Part shown: positions 9,470 through 18,265 of the stretch, piece by piece | How positions within the stretch are numbered: position 1 is the first letter of the stretch | Layout of the letters: each line of letters starts with the position of its first letter | NCBI GenBank assembly: GCA_963771305.1 | Contig: CAVYTS010000021.1 | Span: 124,001-188,000, forward strand | Source of the DNA: CAJCIT01 sp963771305 | Lineage (GTDB): Bacteria > Acidobacteriota > Terriglobia > Bryobacterales > Bryobacteraceae | DNA length: 64,000 nt | Reading direction: 5' to 3' | Program-made: the position numbers and the translations under genes | Notes under the pieces: model-generated | Seen by the model: the letters and a program-made list of their open reading frames with translations, nothing else | Databases searched by the model: none | Told to the model about the DNA's origin: nothing

Positions 9470-10012
9470 CTACGCTCCGGCTTTCTTCGGGGGATCCGGA
9501 ACCAGCCAAATCTTCGACATCGTGTAGCTGACTAGCAGGCCCGTGAAGCAACCGAGAAGGACTTCACCCACTTTGTGGATGCCGTGTTCGATGCCGATGA
9601 CTTTGGAATGAGTGGTGATGCCCGAAGCGATGACGATGGCAGCTGTTATGGGCGCCTGCCGCCACATGGTTGTGATACGGACCAAGTAGGACGAGATGAG
9701 GACGGTGACCGCGAGAGCAAGCGGCAGCTTCCACTCGCGCGATCCGCCCAGCACCAGGAAGACGAGCCCGACGCCACAGCCAACCAGCACGTTGATGATG
9801 CGAGCGCGGAACATGCGCCTTGCTTCTTTGACCTGCGGGTCGGCCGAAGCAATCATCGAGGCGATGGCCCAAATGGGGTTTGTGTCCGCGACGTCGCGGA
9901 GCGTGAACCACAAGATGGCGGACGCAATGAACACGTTGACCGCGAAGCGAACTCCGGTCATATCGGCCTGTATGACCTTGAACCACTTCATGGAGGTGAT
10001 CTGCGTTGGCAA
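9470..10012 (-). CDS. FUSC-like (aromatic acid exporter type) inner-membrane protein
   Basis: A 180-residue protein with about five hydrophobic segments, including VRFAVNVFIASAILWFTL, IINVLVGCGVGLVFLVLG, LPLALAVTVLISSYLV and VLLGCFTGLLVSYTMSKIWL. The pattern resembles the membrane half of FUSC/ArAE-type proteins, without the soluble domain. Start choice: a TTG (complement 10010-10012) directly follows the TAG of the PPK2 gene, which suits translational coupling. An ATG seven codons later (MKWFKVIQ) is the alternative, but has no ribosome binding site. Function is not established. Confidence 0.7.
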   Translation of the reverse strand: MPTQITSMKWFKVIQADMTGVRFAVNVFIASAILWFTLRDVADTNPIWAIASMIASADPQVKEARRMFRARIINVLVGCGVGLVFLVLGGSREWKLPLALAVTVLISSYLVRITTMWRQAPITAAIVIASGITTHSKVIGIEHGIHKVGEVLLGCFTGLLVSYTMSKIWLVPDPPKKAGA

Positions 10013-10834
10013 CTAGTATTTCTCAGGTATGAATCGTCTGTTGCGCAGTGAGGCTCTGTCGTCGTACGCGCCCTTGGATGATCGTTTAGGCAGCTTTACC
10101 TTGTCGCGTTCAATCTCCTTATAAGGAATGCCGCTCAACACGTGGGAGATGCAATTCAGACGCGCTCGCCGCTTGTCATCTGAGTTGACAACGTGCCAGG
10201 GCGCATGATCTCGATCCGTAGCGTCGAACATCTCATCGCGGGCACGGGAATAGCTGTACCAGCGTGACCGGGAGGGCAAATCAACCGGGCTCAGTTTCCA
10301 CTGGCGCATCGGATCTTCGATACGGGCTTTGAAACGGCGTTCCTGTTCTTCGTTACTGACCTCGAGCCAGTACTTGATGAGAATAATGCCACCCTCAACG
10401 ATGAACCTCTCCACGATGTGACAGTTCTTGAGGAATGCTTCGCGTTGTTGCGGGGTGCAGAATCCCATGACATACTCGACGCCCGCGCGGTTGTACCAAC
10501 TGCGGTCGAAAACTACGATTTCCCCCGCCGCCGGGAAGTGCTGGATGTAGCGCTGCAGGAATAGCTGGCTCTTCTCGCGATTCGAAGGTGCGGGCAGAGC
10601 CACTAGGCGGAAAACGCGAGGGCTGACGCGCTCCATGATGGCCTTGATGACGCCGCCTTTGCCGGCACCATCCCGTCCCTCAAACACGACAATGGCGCGC
10701 AAGCCCTCCTGTTTGACACACTCTTGCAGCTTGCACAATTCCGTCTGAAGCTCGCGGAGTTCCCGTATGTACGCTTTGTTCTTGAGCTTCGGCTTTGTGT
10801 CGGATCCGGATGTCTGTGGTCGCGTCGTTTTCAT
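10013..10834 (-). CDS. ppk2: Polyphosphate kinase 2 (PPK2 family)
   Basis: A 273-residue soluble kinase. It has Walker A GRDGAGKGG at residues 53-61, Walker B within VVFDRSWYNRAGVEYVMGFC, and the lid region FKARIEDPMRQWKLSPVD. The family moves phosphate between polyphosphate and nucleotides. Single-domain PPK2s of this type usually phosphorylate NDPs or NMPs from polyP, but class (I versus III) cannot be settled by eye. The N-terminal 20 residues are Lys/Thr/Ser-rich. Its TAG is followed at once by the TTG of the FUSC-like gene, so these two form an operon. Confidence 0.94.
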   Translation of the reverse strand: MKTTRPQTSGSDTKPKLKNKAYIRELRELQTELCKLQECVKQEGLRAIVVFEGRDGAGKGGVIKAIMERVSPRVFRLVALPAPSNREKSQLFLQRYIQHFPAAGEIVVFDRSWYNRAGVEYVMGFCTPQQREAFLKNCHIVERFIVEGGIILIKYWLEVSNEEQERRFKARIEDPMRQWKLSPVDLPSRSRWYSYSRARDEMFDATDRDHAPWHVVNSDDKRRARLNCISHVLSGIPYKEIERDKVKLPKRSSKGAYDDRASLRNRRFIPEKY

Positions 10835-10964
10835 CGGCCCCCCTTAAGTACTGCTCACGTGCTACCAGGCTATCGCGACCCGAAAGCGGTTGCCACTTGC
10901 CTTCGGGCGATTTGAGTGGGCAGCCGGGTCTCAGGGGCTATAACAGGAGGCGGGAGCCGCATAG

Positions 10965-11999
10965 ATGAGTACCGAAGTCAACCCGAACCACTTTTCTGAA
11001 CCCGTACGACAGACCATCCGCCTCAACGGGGCGTTCGACCGCACATACGTTGCTATGAACACGCTGGCGACGATGATCGCCTGTTACGGGCTGTTCGAAA
11101 ACAGTCCGGCTGTGATCATCGGAGCGATGATCGTTGCGATGCTGATAGGACCGATCGCGGCCGTGGGGCTGGCTTTGGTCGATTCCGACACAGCGTTGCT
11201 GCGCAAATCGTTGCTGGCTCTCGCCGGCGGCGTCTGCGGTGTGATGCTGACGGCGTTCATACTCGGCTGGTTGCATCGGGACGTGCCGATCACGGACGAG
11301 ATTATGGCGCGCACGGCGCCGAATTTTATGGATCTGATGATTGCGCTGGCTGGTGGTGCGGCGGGCGCCATTGCTTGCATCACGCCCCGTATCAGTATGG
11401 CGTTCGTGGGCGTCGCGATCGCGACCGCATTGGTGCCGCCCCTGTCATCGGCCAGTCTGCCCTTGGCCCGAGGAGAATACCGATTCGCAGGAGGCGCCTT
11501 TCTGCTGGCTTTCGCCAATATGGTAGCCATCCAATTCGCCTTTTCGGCGGTACTCTGGCTGAACGGCTTCCGACGCGTGTCCACGGTGGGCCGGCTTCAA
11601 CTGGGGACCTTTCTGAAGCGGAACGCGGTCAGCGTGGCTTTGCTCATCGCGTTGGCCGCTCTGTTGGTCTCGAACCTGGACCGGCTTATCGCGAACGAGG
11701 TTTTCAAGAGTTCGGTTGATGGAGTACTTCGGGAAACGATTAACCGATCTCCGGGGAATTACCTGGTCGACGTGCGGTTCGACACAGTCGGAAAAGACAG
11801 CGCGGTGCTTGCGGTGGTGAGGGGCCCTCGGCCGCCTACCCCGCAGGAGATCGCGGCACTCGAGTCGCGGCTGCCGCGGTCGCCCGACGGCACGAAGACC
11901 GAACTGCGAGTCCGGTTTGTCGAGACCCTCATCATCGACCGGGAGGGCGAGGTGACGGAGGCGGCCAAGACGGCCCAACCCACGAAAGGGGCCTTGTAG
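10965..11999 (+). CDS. DUF389 (TIGR00341-like) multipass membrane protein
   Basis: A 344-residue protein with about seven membrane segments. The conserved DUF389 core is visible: LATMIACYGLFENSPAVIIG, AMIVAMLIGPI, ITPRISMAFVGVAIATALVP. A soluble C-terminal domain (residues about 240-344) follows. The start ATG has GGGAG 8 bases upstream and a stronger AGGAGG slightly further away. The family's transport role is not established. The gene is divergent from PPK2 (130 bp gap) and is followed by the lacI-type gene. Confidence 0.9.
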   Translation: MSTEVNPNHFSEPVRQTIRLNGAFDRTYVAMNTLATMIACYGLFENSPAVIIGAMIVAMLIGPIAAVGLALVDSDTALLRKSLLALAGGVCGVMLTAFILGWLHRDVPITDEIMARTAPNFMDLMIALAGGAAGAIACITPRISMAFVGVAIATALVPPLSSASLPLARGEYRFAGGAFLLAFANMVAIQFAFSAVLWLNGFRRVSTVGRLQLGTFLKRNAVSVALLIALAALLVSNLDRLIANEVFKSSVDGVLRETINRSPGNYLVDVRFDTVGKDSAVLAVVRGPRPPTPQEIAALESRLPRSPDGTKTELRVRFVETLIIDREGEVTEAAKTAQPTKGAL

Positions 12000-12056
12000 T
12001 AGCTTTCTTAGCATGCTCTGTGTTATCCGAGAGTTTCAAGCCTTTCGGAACGAATC

Positions 12057-13070
12057 ATGAATCTCGATGCTGTTGCAAAGCTCGCGGGCGTCTCGACGGC
12101 GACCGTTTCGCGCGTGCTCAATAACGTCAGTGTGGTGAGCACGGAGACGCGGGCCAGGGTGCTGCGCGCGATTAAAGAGCTCAACTATCATCCCAACCTG
12201 CACGCGAAATCTTTGGCCGGCCGCAAGACCGACACCCTAGGAATCATTGTTTCGAACCTCGAAAACCCATTCTTTTTTGACATCTTTCACGCGCTGGAGG
12301 CAAGCGCCCACGAACGAGGGTACGAGGTTCTGATTTCGAATACGGATTACTTCGCGGCCCAACTGCTGCGCAGCGTGCGGACGATGATCGGGCGGCGCGT
12401 GGATGGCCTGGCTTTGGTCGTCTCCGAAATGGATCCCCAGATTCTGACTGAGTTAGCGCAATATCGAAGCCCGGTCGTTTTCTACGATGTGGGCACGCCG
12501 GGCGAGAACATTGCACGGATCCGCGTGAACTACCGGAAGGGCATCGAGGAACTAGTGGGCTACCTGCACGAACTGGGTCACCGGCTGCTCGGATTCGTCG
12601 GGCACCATTCATCGCTGAGCCCGACCAACGAACGGGAGCAGGCCTTTGTTGAAGCGGCCTCCCGGCTTGGTCGTGAGACAACCTGGCGGACCGTCGCTAA
12701 CCAGGACGGGCTGGAAGGAGGGCGTCGAGCAGCTGCGGAACTGTTAGGCGGCGACTTTCGACCGACGGCCATTGTTTGCGTCAACGACTTGATGGCCGTC
12801 GGTGTTCTCCGAGAGCTCCGCCGCCGTGGTCTGCGGATCCCGCACGATGTTTCAGTAACGGGATTCGACAACATCGAACTGGCCGATTTCAGTGAGCCGC
12901 CGCTGACTACCATGCACATTCCCAGAGACAGCATTGGGCAGCTCATGTTCAAGTTGCTGGTGCCGGAACCGTCAGGAAACGACTCCCCCGCGCAGGATAC
13001 GGTTTTGACGCCGGAATTTGTTCTGCGAGAAAGCACGGGGTCGGCGCCGAGATCGTCCGGCCCAGGCTAG
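12057..13070 (+). CDS. LacI-family transcriptional regulator
   Basis: A 337-residue regulator. The N-terminal helix-turn-helix reads MNLDAVAKLAGVSTATVSRVLN, with hinge helix NLHAKSLAGRKTDTLGIIV. The periplasmic-binding-protein-like effector domain continues to about residue 325 (SNLENPFFFDIFHALE; VNDLMAVGVLRELRRRG; VSVTGFDNIELADFSEPPLT). These proteins bind an operator as dimers and respond to sugars or purines. No sugar-utilisation genes adjoin it, so neither ligand nor target can be named. It may act on the DUF389 gene upstream or on distant genes. Confidence 0.94.
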   Translation: MNLDAVAKLAGVSTATVSRVLNNVSVVSTETRARVLRAIKELNYHPNLHAKSLAGRKTDTLGIIVSNLENPFFFDIFHALEASAHERGYEVLISNTDYFAAQLLRSVRTMIGRRVDGLALVVSEMDPQILTELAQYRSPVVFYDVGTPGENIARIRVNYRKGIEELVGYLHELGHRLLGFVGHHSSLSPTNEREQAFVEAASRLGRETTWRTVANQDGLEGGRRAAAELLGGDFRPTAIVCVNDLMAVGVLRELRRRGLRIPHDVSVTGFDNIELADFSEPPLTTMHIPRDSIGQLMFKLLVPEPSGNDSPAQDTVLTPEFVLRESTGSAPRSSGPG

Positions 13071-13091
13071 GCGGCCGGGGAAGCATCAACG

Positions 13092-14054
13092 TCACTCGCT
13101 GCTTTGGGGCGTGATCCCTCTCAGACGGTAGACCATCCCGGTCTTGGTTGTTCCAAGTGAGATCCAGTCCTTCACGGCGTGCTGAAGCGTGATGTAGAAC
13201 TTTGCGCACAGATCCTTCGACTTCTGGGCAACGGCTTCCCGGCTGGGGAACTGTACCTGAAACGCAAACTCTCCGACCAGAGGCATATGTTCGCCGCGTG
13301 TGCGCCACAATGCGACATCGCACTTGCCGACGTTGCCTTTTCCGAAGTCCAACTGGCCAAGCGGCAGAAGAACCTCTTCGACGATGCCGCCGTTTACGAG
13401 GCTAACCTTTTCTTCATCGGATTGCTGGAGGTGGGCGATGGCAGGGAATATCTTGCCCAGGGTGCTCATTCCGGTTTTGTTCGCGTCATGTATCTGACTC
13501 AAGCCGAACACACAATTGTGTGAGTAGAGAATCCGGTATCCGCCGATTTCGTCTTTCAACGGCAGCGCCTCGGCTTTGAACTTGATGCGGTACTTTCCGG
13601 AAATCTTCGGTCGCACGTCCACTGCGGCTGCTTTCTGTTCGTCGGAGTGGCGGAACTTGAAGACAATCTCCGGATCGCCGACTGGAAAGCCGTCGACGTA
13701 GGAGATTCGGCGCCGCAATATGAACGCGTTGTTGTAGAGGCGGAAATCAGGGGTGTCGCCAAAGATGATCTCGCGGACTTCCGGCCGCCGACCGGCCTCG
13801 GGATCGGCAATGAAGCCAACACCCGTCTTTTTCGCCGTCGCGGCAACCATGGCGCCAAAATCCCGAAAGCTCTGGACCGAAGTGAAGCGATCGGGCTTCA
13901 GGATGAGCTTGGCCTCCAGATACTGGATCCGGTCGAAGGGATTGCCATCGCCGTAGGTCCCTCCCGGATCCTTCTTGGCCGGCACGACCTCCTCCGAGGC
14001 CTTAGGTTCCTTCCGCTTCTTCTTTTTTTTCTGCTCTTTATCCTTCTTGGCCAT
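13092..14054 (-). CDS. Conserved protein with a CYTH/triphosphate-tunnel-like fold and Lys-rich N-terminus
   Basis: A 320-residue protein. Residues 1-30 are strongly basic and acidic (runs of K with E, e.g. KEQKKKKKRKEPK). The core begins QYLEAKLILKPDRF and includes FGDTPDFRLYNNAFILRRRISY, which closely resembles the CYTH signature 'yfDTpd.rLy...a.LR.R'. Later strands read PEIVFKFRHSD and YRIKFKAEALPLKD, again CYTH-like. The usual N-terminal E-x-E-x-K is reduced to E-A-K. CYTH enzymes act on triphosphates (inorganic triphosphate, thiamine-PPP, ATP to cAMP); here activity is uncertain. It is convergent with lacI. Confidence 0.6.
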   Translation of the reverse strand: MAKKDKEQKKKKKRKEPKASEEVVPAKKDPGGTYGDGNPFDRIQYLEAKLILKPDRFTSVQSFRDFGAMVAATAKKTGVGFIADPEAGRRPEVREIIFGDTPDFRLYNNAFILRRRISYVDGFPVGDPEIVFKFRHSDEQKAAAVDVRPKISGKYRIKFKAEALPLKDEIGGYRILYSHNCVFGLSQIHDANKTGMSTLGKIFPAIAHLQQSDEEKVSLVNGGIVEEVLLPLGQLDFGKGNVGKCDVALWRTRGEHMPLVGEFAFQVQFPSREAVAQKSKDLCAKFYITLQHAVKDWISLGTTKTGMVYRLRGITPQSSE

Positions 14055-14274
14055 TTCGTGCTCCCCCCAGCGAAGATGATATTACGGACGGTTACTAATT
14101 GCAAAAGAGCCGCCCGCATGCGATGCCATCAGGGTAATACCGAGCCTGCGGGCGTACCTGACATCCTTGTTGGGCGGTCGAATCGATCGCTCGTGCTGAA
14201 ATGAAGTTGATCGAGCTAGCCGACGGGTCGTTGGATCGTTTCTGGAAAGGGAACAAACAACTTTGAGATATGCA

Positions 14275-14709
14275 ATGCGTTTCCTGGCTGCGGCGTCGCT
14301 CCTCGTCCCCGCCGCAACTTATGCACAGCCCCGACCTGCTGCCGGCGGCTATCAACAGACGACGCAGGTGATTAATGACTGCGTGAGGGAATCGAACAGC
14401 TTCAAGAAGAATCTGAAGCGGGCATTGAATAACAGCGCACTCAATAACAGTCCCCGCGAAAGCCAGCTGAATACCGCTGCGAACAATCTCGGGTCCACGA
14501 TGGACAGAGTGGGCGATTCATGGAACCGCGACCACGATATGCAAAAGACTCGGGTCTTTGTGAACCAGGCCATTATGATTGCCAAGGACATCAATCGGAC
14601 GATGGTGAAGTGGCACCTGGATCCACCCACTGAGCAGCAGTGGGTCATCGTGCGGAGCCAGTTGAATAGACTGGCACAGACCTTCCAATTGCCGAAGATC
14701 GCGTGGTAG
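14275..14709 (+). CDS. Small secreted protein of unknown function
   Basis: A 144-residue protein starting MRFLAAASLLVPAATYAQ, a clear signal peptide. The mature part is helical and Asn-rich (KRALNNSALNNSPRESQLN), with a conserved-looking C-terminal half (FVNQAIMIAKDINRTMVKWH, then WVIVRSQLNRLAQTFQLPKI). I do not recognise a family. A TTG four codons upstream (14263) is an alternative start. A run of eight T residues follows the stop at about 14712-14719 without a stem I can see. Confidence 0.65.
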   Translation: MRFLAAASLLVPAATYAQPRPAAGGYQQTTQVINDCVRESNSFKKNLKRALNNSALNNSPRESQLNTAANNLGSTMDRVGDSWNRDHDMQKTRVFVNQAIMIAKDINRTMVKWHLDPPTEQQWVIVRSQLNRLAQTFQLPKIAW

Positions 14710-14848
14710 TTGTTTTTTTTGAGGATTGTTTTGCCGCGGGCAACAGTTGACAACCCGCCGTTCACCGGCTGGAGCCTATTCAACGTCACAGGAAAACGGC
14801 TCGGTTCAGGTGATGCCTTGATGGGCCGTTTCGTTAGTGCTGGGCGAG

Positions 14849-17416
14849 CTAGCGCCGGAAGCCGCCGCCGCCAAATCCACCGCCGCCGAAACCGTGGAAT
14901 CCGCCGCCGCCGAAGCCGCGGAAGCCACCACCATCAGCGCCGCTGAAGCCGCGGGAGCCACCACCGCCCCAACCGCCGTCGTGACCTGAGCTTCCCCAGC
15001 CTCCCCCGCTGCTGCCGTTGTGAAAGCTGCCCCATCGCTGAGAGCCTTGGCTGCGGGCCGCCGAGGATTGGCTCAAGGAGTTAGAACGGCCGGCCGACGT
15101 GTTTTCCCATCCGTTGCTGGTGCGTTGCTGGGCACCGGTGCTGGGACTGTATTTATAAGTGTTGCCGTCGTGGTCGGCGTACACGTTGTTATTGGCGTAG
15201 CCGACGCCGTTGCCAGTCTTGGTGTTGTAGGCGTAGCGGCCGCTTCCGCTGGCCGACTGGCCGGTATAAGCGTTCCCAACTGTTCCGGCGGCGCCGCCAT
15301 GCACGACGCCGGTATTGGCGTTGTATTCAGCGCCATGAACGCCCGAAGCGTAATTGCCGGTATAGGCGTTGCTAGCTGTACCCCGACCGCCTTCGTAACC
15401 CATGCCGGTGGAAGGATTGTAACCAGCGGTTCTGGCGCCGGCGGTTGCAGTACCGGTATAAGCGTTGTAATTGGCGCCACGCTCCATGCCGCCGCTGGCG
15501 CCCGTGACTGGATTGTAGTAGCGGCCTCCGCTAGCAGCGCCGATATTACCCGTATAAGGATTCGCCCACGCGGCGCGGGTACCGGAGTAAGCCGTGTTAC
15601 CCCAATGGCCATAGACATTAGCAGAAGCGACGCCTCCGTAACCGCCCCATCCCCAAGCGGGCGCGGCGTAACCCCAACCCCAGCCGCCAACCGGGCCCCA
15701 CCAGGGACCGCACGCTGCTCCGACCGCCATGCCAATGCCGAATCCTAAACCCCAACCGGCGGCCGCGCTCCAGGCAAAGCCGGCACCGACGCCATAGGTG
15801 TAGGGGGGCGGAACATAGAACGTCGTTCCGATATAGGGCGTATAATTCCATCCGGTGCCGTAAACGACGATGCCGTCGGAAGAGACAACGGTGCCGTAAT
15901 ATCCCGGCGTGTACCCAACATAGACGTACTGCGGGGTCGAGCCATAAATGTACACGTAGGTGACATAGTGCAGCGGCGAAGAAGGCGGAATCGTGTAGAT
16001 GGCGGGCGGCACAGAGGTTGCGACAACCCACGGTCCATTGGCGTTGCCGGACGTGAACCAGACGCCGTTCTGGACGGCGTAGTAGCCATTACTCGCCGGA
16101 TCGTAAATGACGGGCGTGGGTGTGTTCACGACATACTGCAAGGAAGTCTCCGGGATGGGAGCAAGTTGAGGCGCGCCACCGTAGTTGACACTCAAAGTCG
16201 CCGCGGTCCGGGTGATAGTCGCCGTCTGGGGAATGGAGTTTGCGATTAGCGCTTCCTTGGCCTGGGGCGTCCCGGGAATTGAAACCAACACGCTGGCTTT
16301 CGGGCAGTACGGAGGGACCTTCGCGAAGTCTGATGGAAGGGCGGACGGCGATACATACATCCACGGAACACCTGTCATGGCGCTGGAGGAGAACCAGCGG
16401 CCTGCCAACAGGAGGTAGTAGGAGTTGCTGGCGCTATCCATGAAAATATCGGAGCCGCTATTGCTGACGTACAGCAGGTTGGTTCCCAGGATTGGCACAA
16501 ACTGAGGCGGCCCGTCGGAGAGGACGAGTTCTGCCGGCACGGTAGCGGAATAAACCGTGGGCACGTCGCTGTCCTCATAGGCATCCTTGAGGGACTGTCT
16601 GGGATTGCCCAGGGGCTGATTCTCATTGGCAGCCAACAGTTGTTGCCTTACTTTGTTGAGATCCCGCGTCGGTTCGTGTTCTGCTTTGCCCCACGGTCCC
16701 GTGATAGATGGTGACTGCACCCAACCATCCATGAGCGCCAGGTAGAACATGTTCTTGGATTGCGAGAACAGAATCATGGTGCGGGAATTCAGCACCTTCT
16801 GAAGGTTCTCTCCCGCAGGGCGGAGCACGGGGTCGCCGACGATCAGAGCCAGCACGGCGGGTGTCGTCGAGAAGATGATGACGGGCGGCGCGTTCTGGAG
16901 AGTGTACGTTTTCTGTTTGGCAGCGGCATCGGTGGTGGCCAGGTCAGCCTCTAGTTCGTCGAGGGGAATGCTGTGATTGCCCTGCATGTAGTTCTTGAGG
17001 ATGCCTGTGAACTGGGAACCATTGCCGGACAGCGTAGGGAAGTTCTGCTTTGTCAGATTGAGGTTAAACAGAGTTACGATTCTGTTTACTTTGTCGACCT
17101 CCGTATTGGCCGTAAAGAAGACGACACCGTAGTCGGTAGTGCCGGCGGCACTCTTGATGGCCACGGCGCCGTAGGCGTCGAGCAAGTTGGCGGTCCAACT
17201 CTGGATCTGTGGCTGGTAGATCTTAATGGTGGATCCTTCAAACTGGATGACGCGGGGCCAAGGATCTTCATCCGGCAGCCCGACTGCAGCGCCAAGGCCA
17301 GGGGTGGCGGTGGGTGGCGTTTGCGTAGGTGTTTGAGCAAAGGAAACACTAGGATAGGCCGCCAGCAGTGAGGCGATCAGCGTGAATACTACCGACTGCT
17401 TTAACCGATTTTTCAT
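14849..17416 (-). CDS. Large secreted repeat protein with Gly-rich C-terminus
   Basis: An 855-residue protein. The start MKNRLKQSVVF (ATG complement 17414-17416, AAGGA upstream) opens a signal peptide ending VSFAQ. Residues about 40-570 contain repeats in which a Tyr-rich strand is followed by a Trp motif, e.g. SNSYYLLLAGRWFSSSAMTG and SNGYYAVQNGVWFTSGNANG. A Tyr/Gly/Trp-rich hydrophobic stretch follows (WGLGFGIGMAVGAACGPWWG). Residues about 640-800 alternate NAYTG and YN-x-x-TG units. The last 70 residues are almost pure GGGF-type repeats. Similar proteins are sometimes labelled carbohydrate-binding family V/XII, but the role is unknown; a surface or adhesive function is inference. Confidence 0.82.
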   Translation of the reverse strand: MKNRLKQSVVFTLIASLLAAYPSVSFAQTPTQTPPTATPGLGAAVGLPDEDPWPRVIQFEGSTIKIYQPQIQSWTANLLDAYGAVAIKSAAGTTDYGVVFFTANTEVDKVNRIVTLFNLNLTKQNFPTLSGNGSQFTGILKNYMQGNHSIPLDELEADLATTDAAAKQKTYTLQNAPPVIIFSTTPAVLALIVGDPVLRPAGENLQKVLNSRTMILFSQSKNMFYLALMDGWVQSPSITGPWGKAEHEPTRDLNKVRQQLLAANENQPLGNPRQSLKDAYEDSDVPTVYSATVPAELVLSDGPPQFVPILGTNLLYVSNSGSDIFMDSASNSYYLLLAGRWFSSSAMTGVPWMYVSPSALPSDFAKVPPYCPKASVLVSIPGTPQAKEALIANSIPQTATITRTAATLSVNYGGAPQLAPIPETSLQYVVNTPTPVIYDPASNGYYAVQNGVWFTSGNANGPWVVATSVPPAIYTIPPSSPLHYVTYVYIYGSTPQYVYVGYTPGYYGTVVSSDGIVVYGTGWNYTPYIGTTFYVPPPYTYGVGAGFAWSAAAGWGLGFGIGMAVGAACGPWWGPVGGWGWGYAAPAWGWGGYGGVASANVYGHWGNTAYSGTRAAWANPYTGNIGAASGGRYYNPVTGASGGMERGANYNAYTGTATAGARTAGYNPSTGMGYEGGRGTASNAYTGNYASGVHGAEYNANTGVVHGGAAGTVGNAYTGQSASGSGRYAYNTKTGNGVGYANNNVYADHDGNTYKYSPSTGAQQRTSNGWENTSAGRSNSLSQSSAARSQGSQRWGSFHNGSSGGGWGSSGHDGGWGGGGSRGFSGADGGGFRGFGGGGFHGFGGGGFGGGGFRR

Positions 17417-17743
17417 GATTGTCGTCCTTCTAAAGTAGGAAAGAACTGCTCCGATTGTAAGCCGCTCGTTTTTTTGCCAGCACACGGCTGCAGCACTCGA
17501 AGATAGGCGATGAAACGCGATTCGGCAACTGTCTCAAGTGACAGGTGCGATTCGAGGCTCCGATCAGCCGTCTTCGGCGCAAACCTGCTCGATCATGCCG
17601 ACCTCCACTATGACGAATACGGCAAGCCGCAACCGCGACCTGCCAGAATAAAGCGGTGGGTGAAACTTGCGTAGACAAACGAGTTCCTCGCCCCGGTTGT
17701 GGCAGGGATGCACGCAAGGCCGAAACTTGAAAATGGAGCAATC
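17417..17743. other. Intergenic region without a recognised gene (327 bp)
   Basis: This lies between the divergent starts of the large secreted protein and the SpoIIAA-like gene, so it should hold both promoters. I could not identify convincing -35/-10 boxes. Only short open frames without ribosome binding sites occur. Confidence 0.5.
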
Positions 17744-18196
17744 ATGATTGAGCGACTAAAAGAAAGTCACGGCGGCGTGATCGGTTTCAAAGCCGCGGGC
17801 AAGGTGACTGCCGAGGAAGCGGAAGCTTTTGAGGAGCAGATTAAGTTCCTGATCGCCGAACGGCGCAACCGGCCTATCGGGATCGTGGCGGACGTCTCCG
17901 AAATGGAAGGCGTCGATTGGAAAGCGCGCTGGGAAGAGATGCGGTTCCTTCAGAAATATACAAACCACATCGCACGCATCGCGGTAATTGGTGCAGACAA
18001 GTGGGAGGAGGTCGCAGGAATGGCAATGACAGGGACCGCGCTGCTCCAAGGCGAGACGGTTTACTTTCACAGGTCGGAGAGCCTGCACGCCTGGCAATGG
18101 GCGCGAACCAGCAAGCACGCGCAGGAAGCACATCCACAAAAGGTCTACGCCGCGACGGGGATATGGAAGGACTATCAACCCGAGTTCGACGTGTAG
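17744..18196 (+). CDS. SpoIIAA-like (STAS/SpoIIAA-like, PF11964-type) protein
   Basis: A 150-residue cytoplasmic protein beginning MIERLKESHGGVIGFKAAGK. The strand-helix pattern FKAAGKVTAEEAEAFEEQIK, IGIVADVSEMEGVDWKARWE, IARIAVIGADKWEEV and ARTSKHAQEAHPQK fits the SpoIIAA-like family, whose fold is close to STAS anti-sigma-factor antagonists. The start is placed at this ATG because the upstream extension has no family resemblance. The gene sits 69 bp before a hybrid histidine kinase and a REC-PP2C phosphatase on the same strand, which is suggestive given that PP2C enzymes often act on STAS proteins. Membership of one pathway is inference. Confidence 0.82.
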   Translation: MIERLKESHGGVIGFKAAGKVTAEEAEAFEEQIKFLIAERRNRPIGIVADVSEMEGVDWKARWEEMRFLQKYTNHIARIAVIGADKWEEVAGMAMTGTALLQGETVYFHRSESLHAWQWARTSKHAQEAHPQKVYAATGIWKDYQPEFDV

Positions 18197-18219
18197 TTCT
18201 GCCGCGGGTCAAGAACTCG

Positions 18220-18236
18220 CCGTCGGAGACGGTTTT
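18220..18236 (+). terminator. Weak intrinsic-terminator-like hairpin
   Basis: CCGTC, loop GGA, GACGG, then TTTT. The stem is only 5 bp and the T tract is short, so termination would be partial at most. It lies between the SpoIIAA-like gene and the histidine kinase gene. Confidence 0.3.
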
Positions 18237-18265
18237 GACTATTCTGTGAACACAGACCCGTCGAC

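Noticed and set aside
14710..14725. Run of eight T after a stop codon, possible terminator
   Set aside because: No stem precedes the T tract, so I did not call it a terminator.
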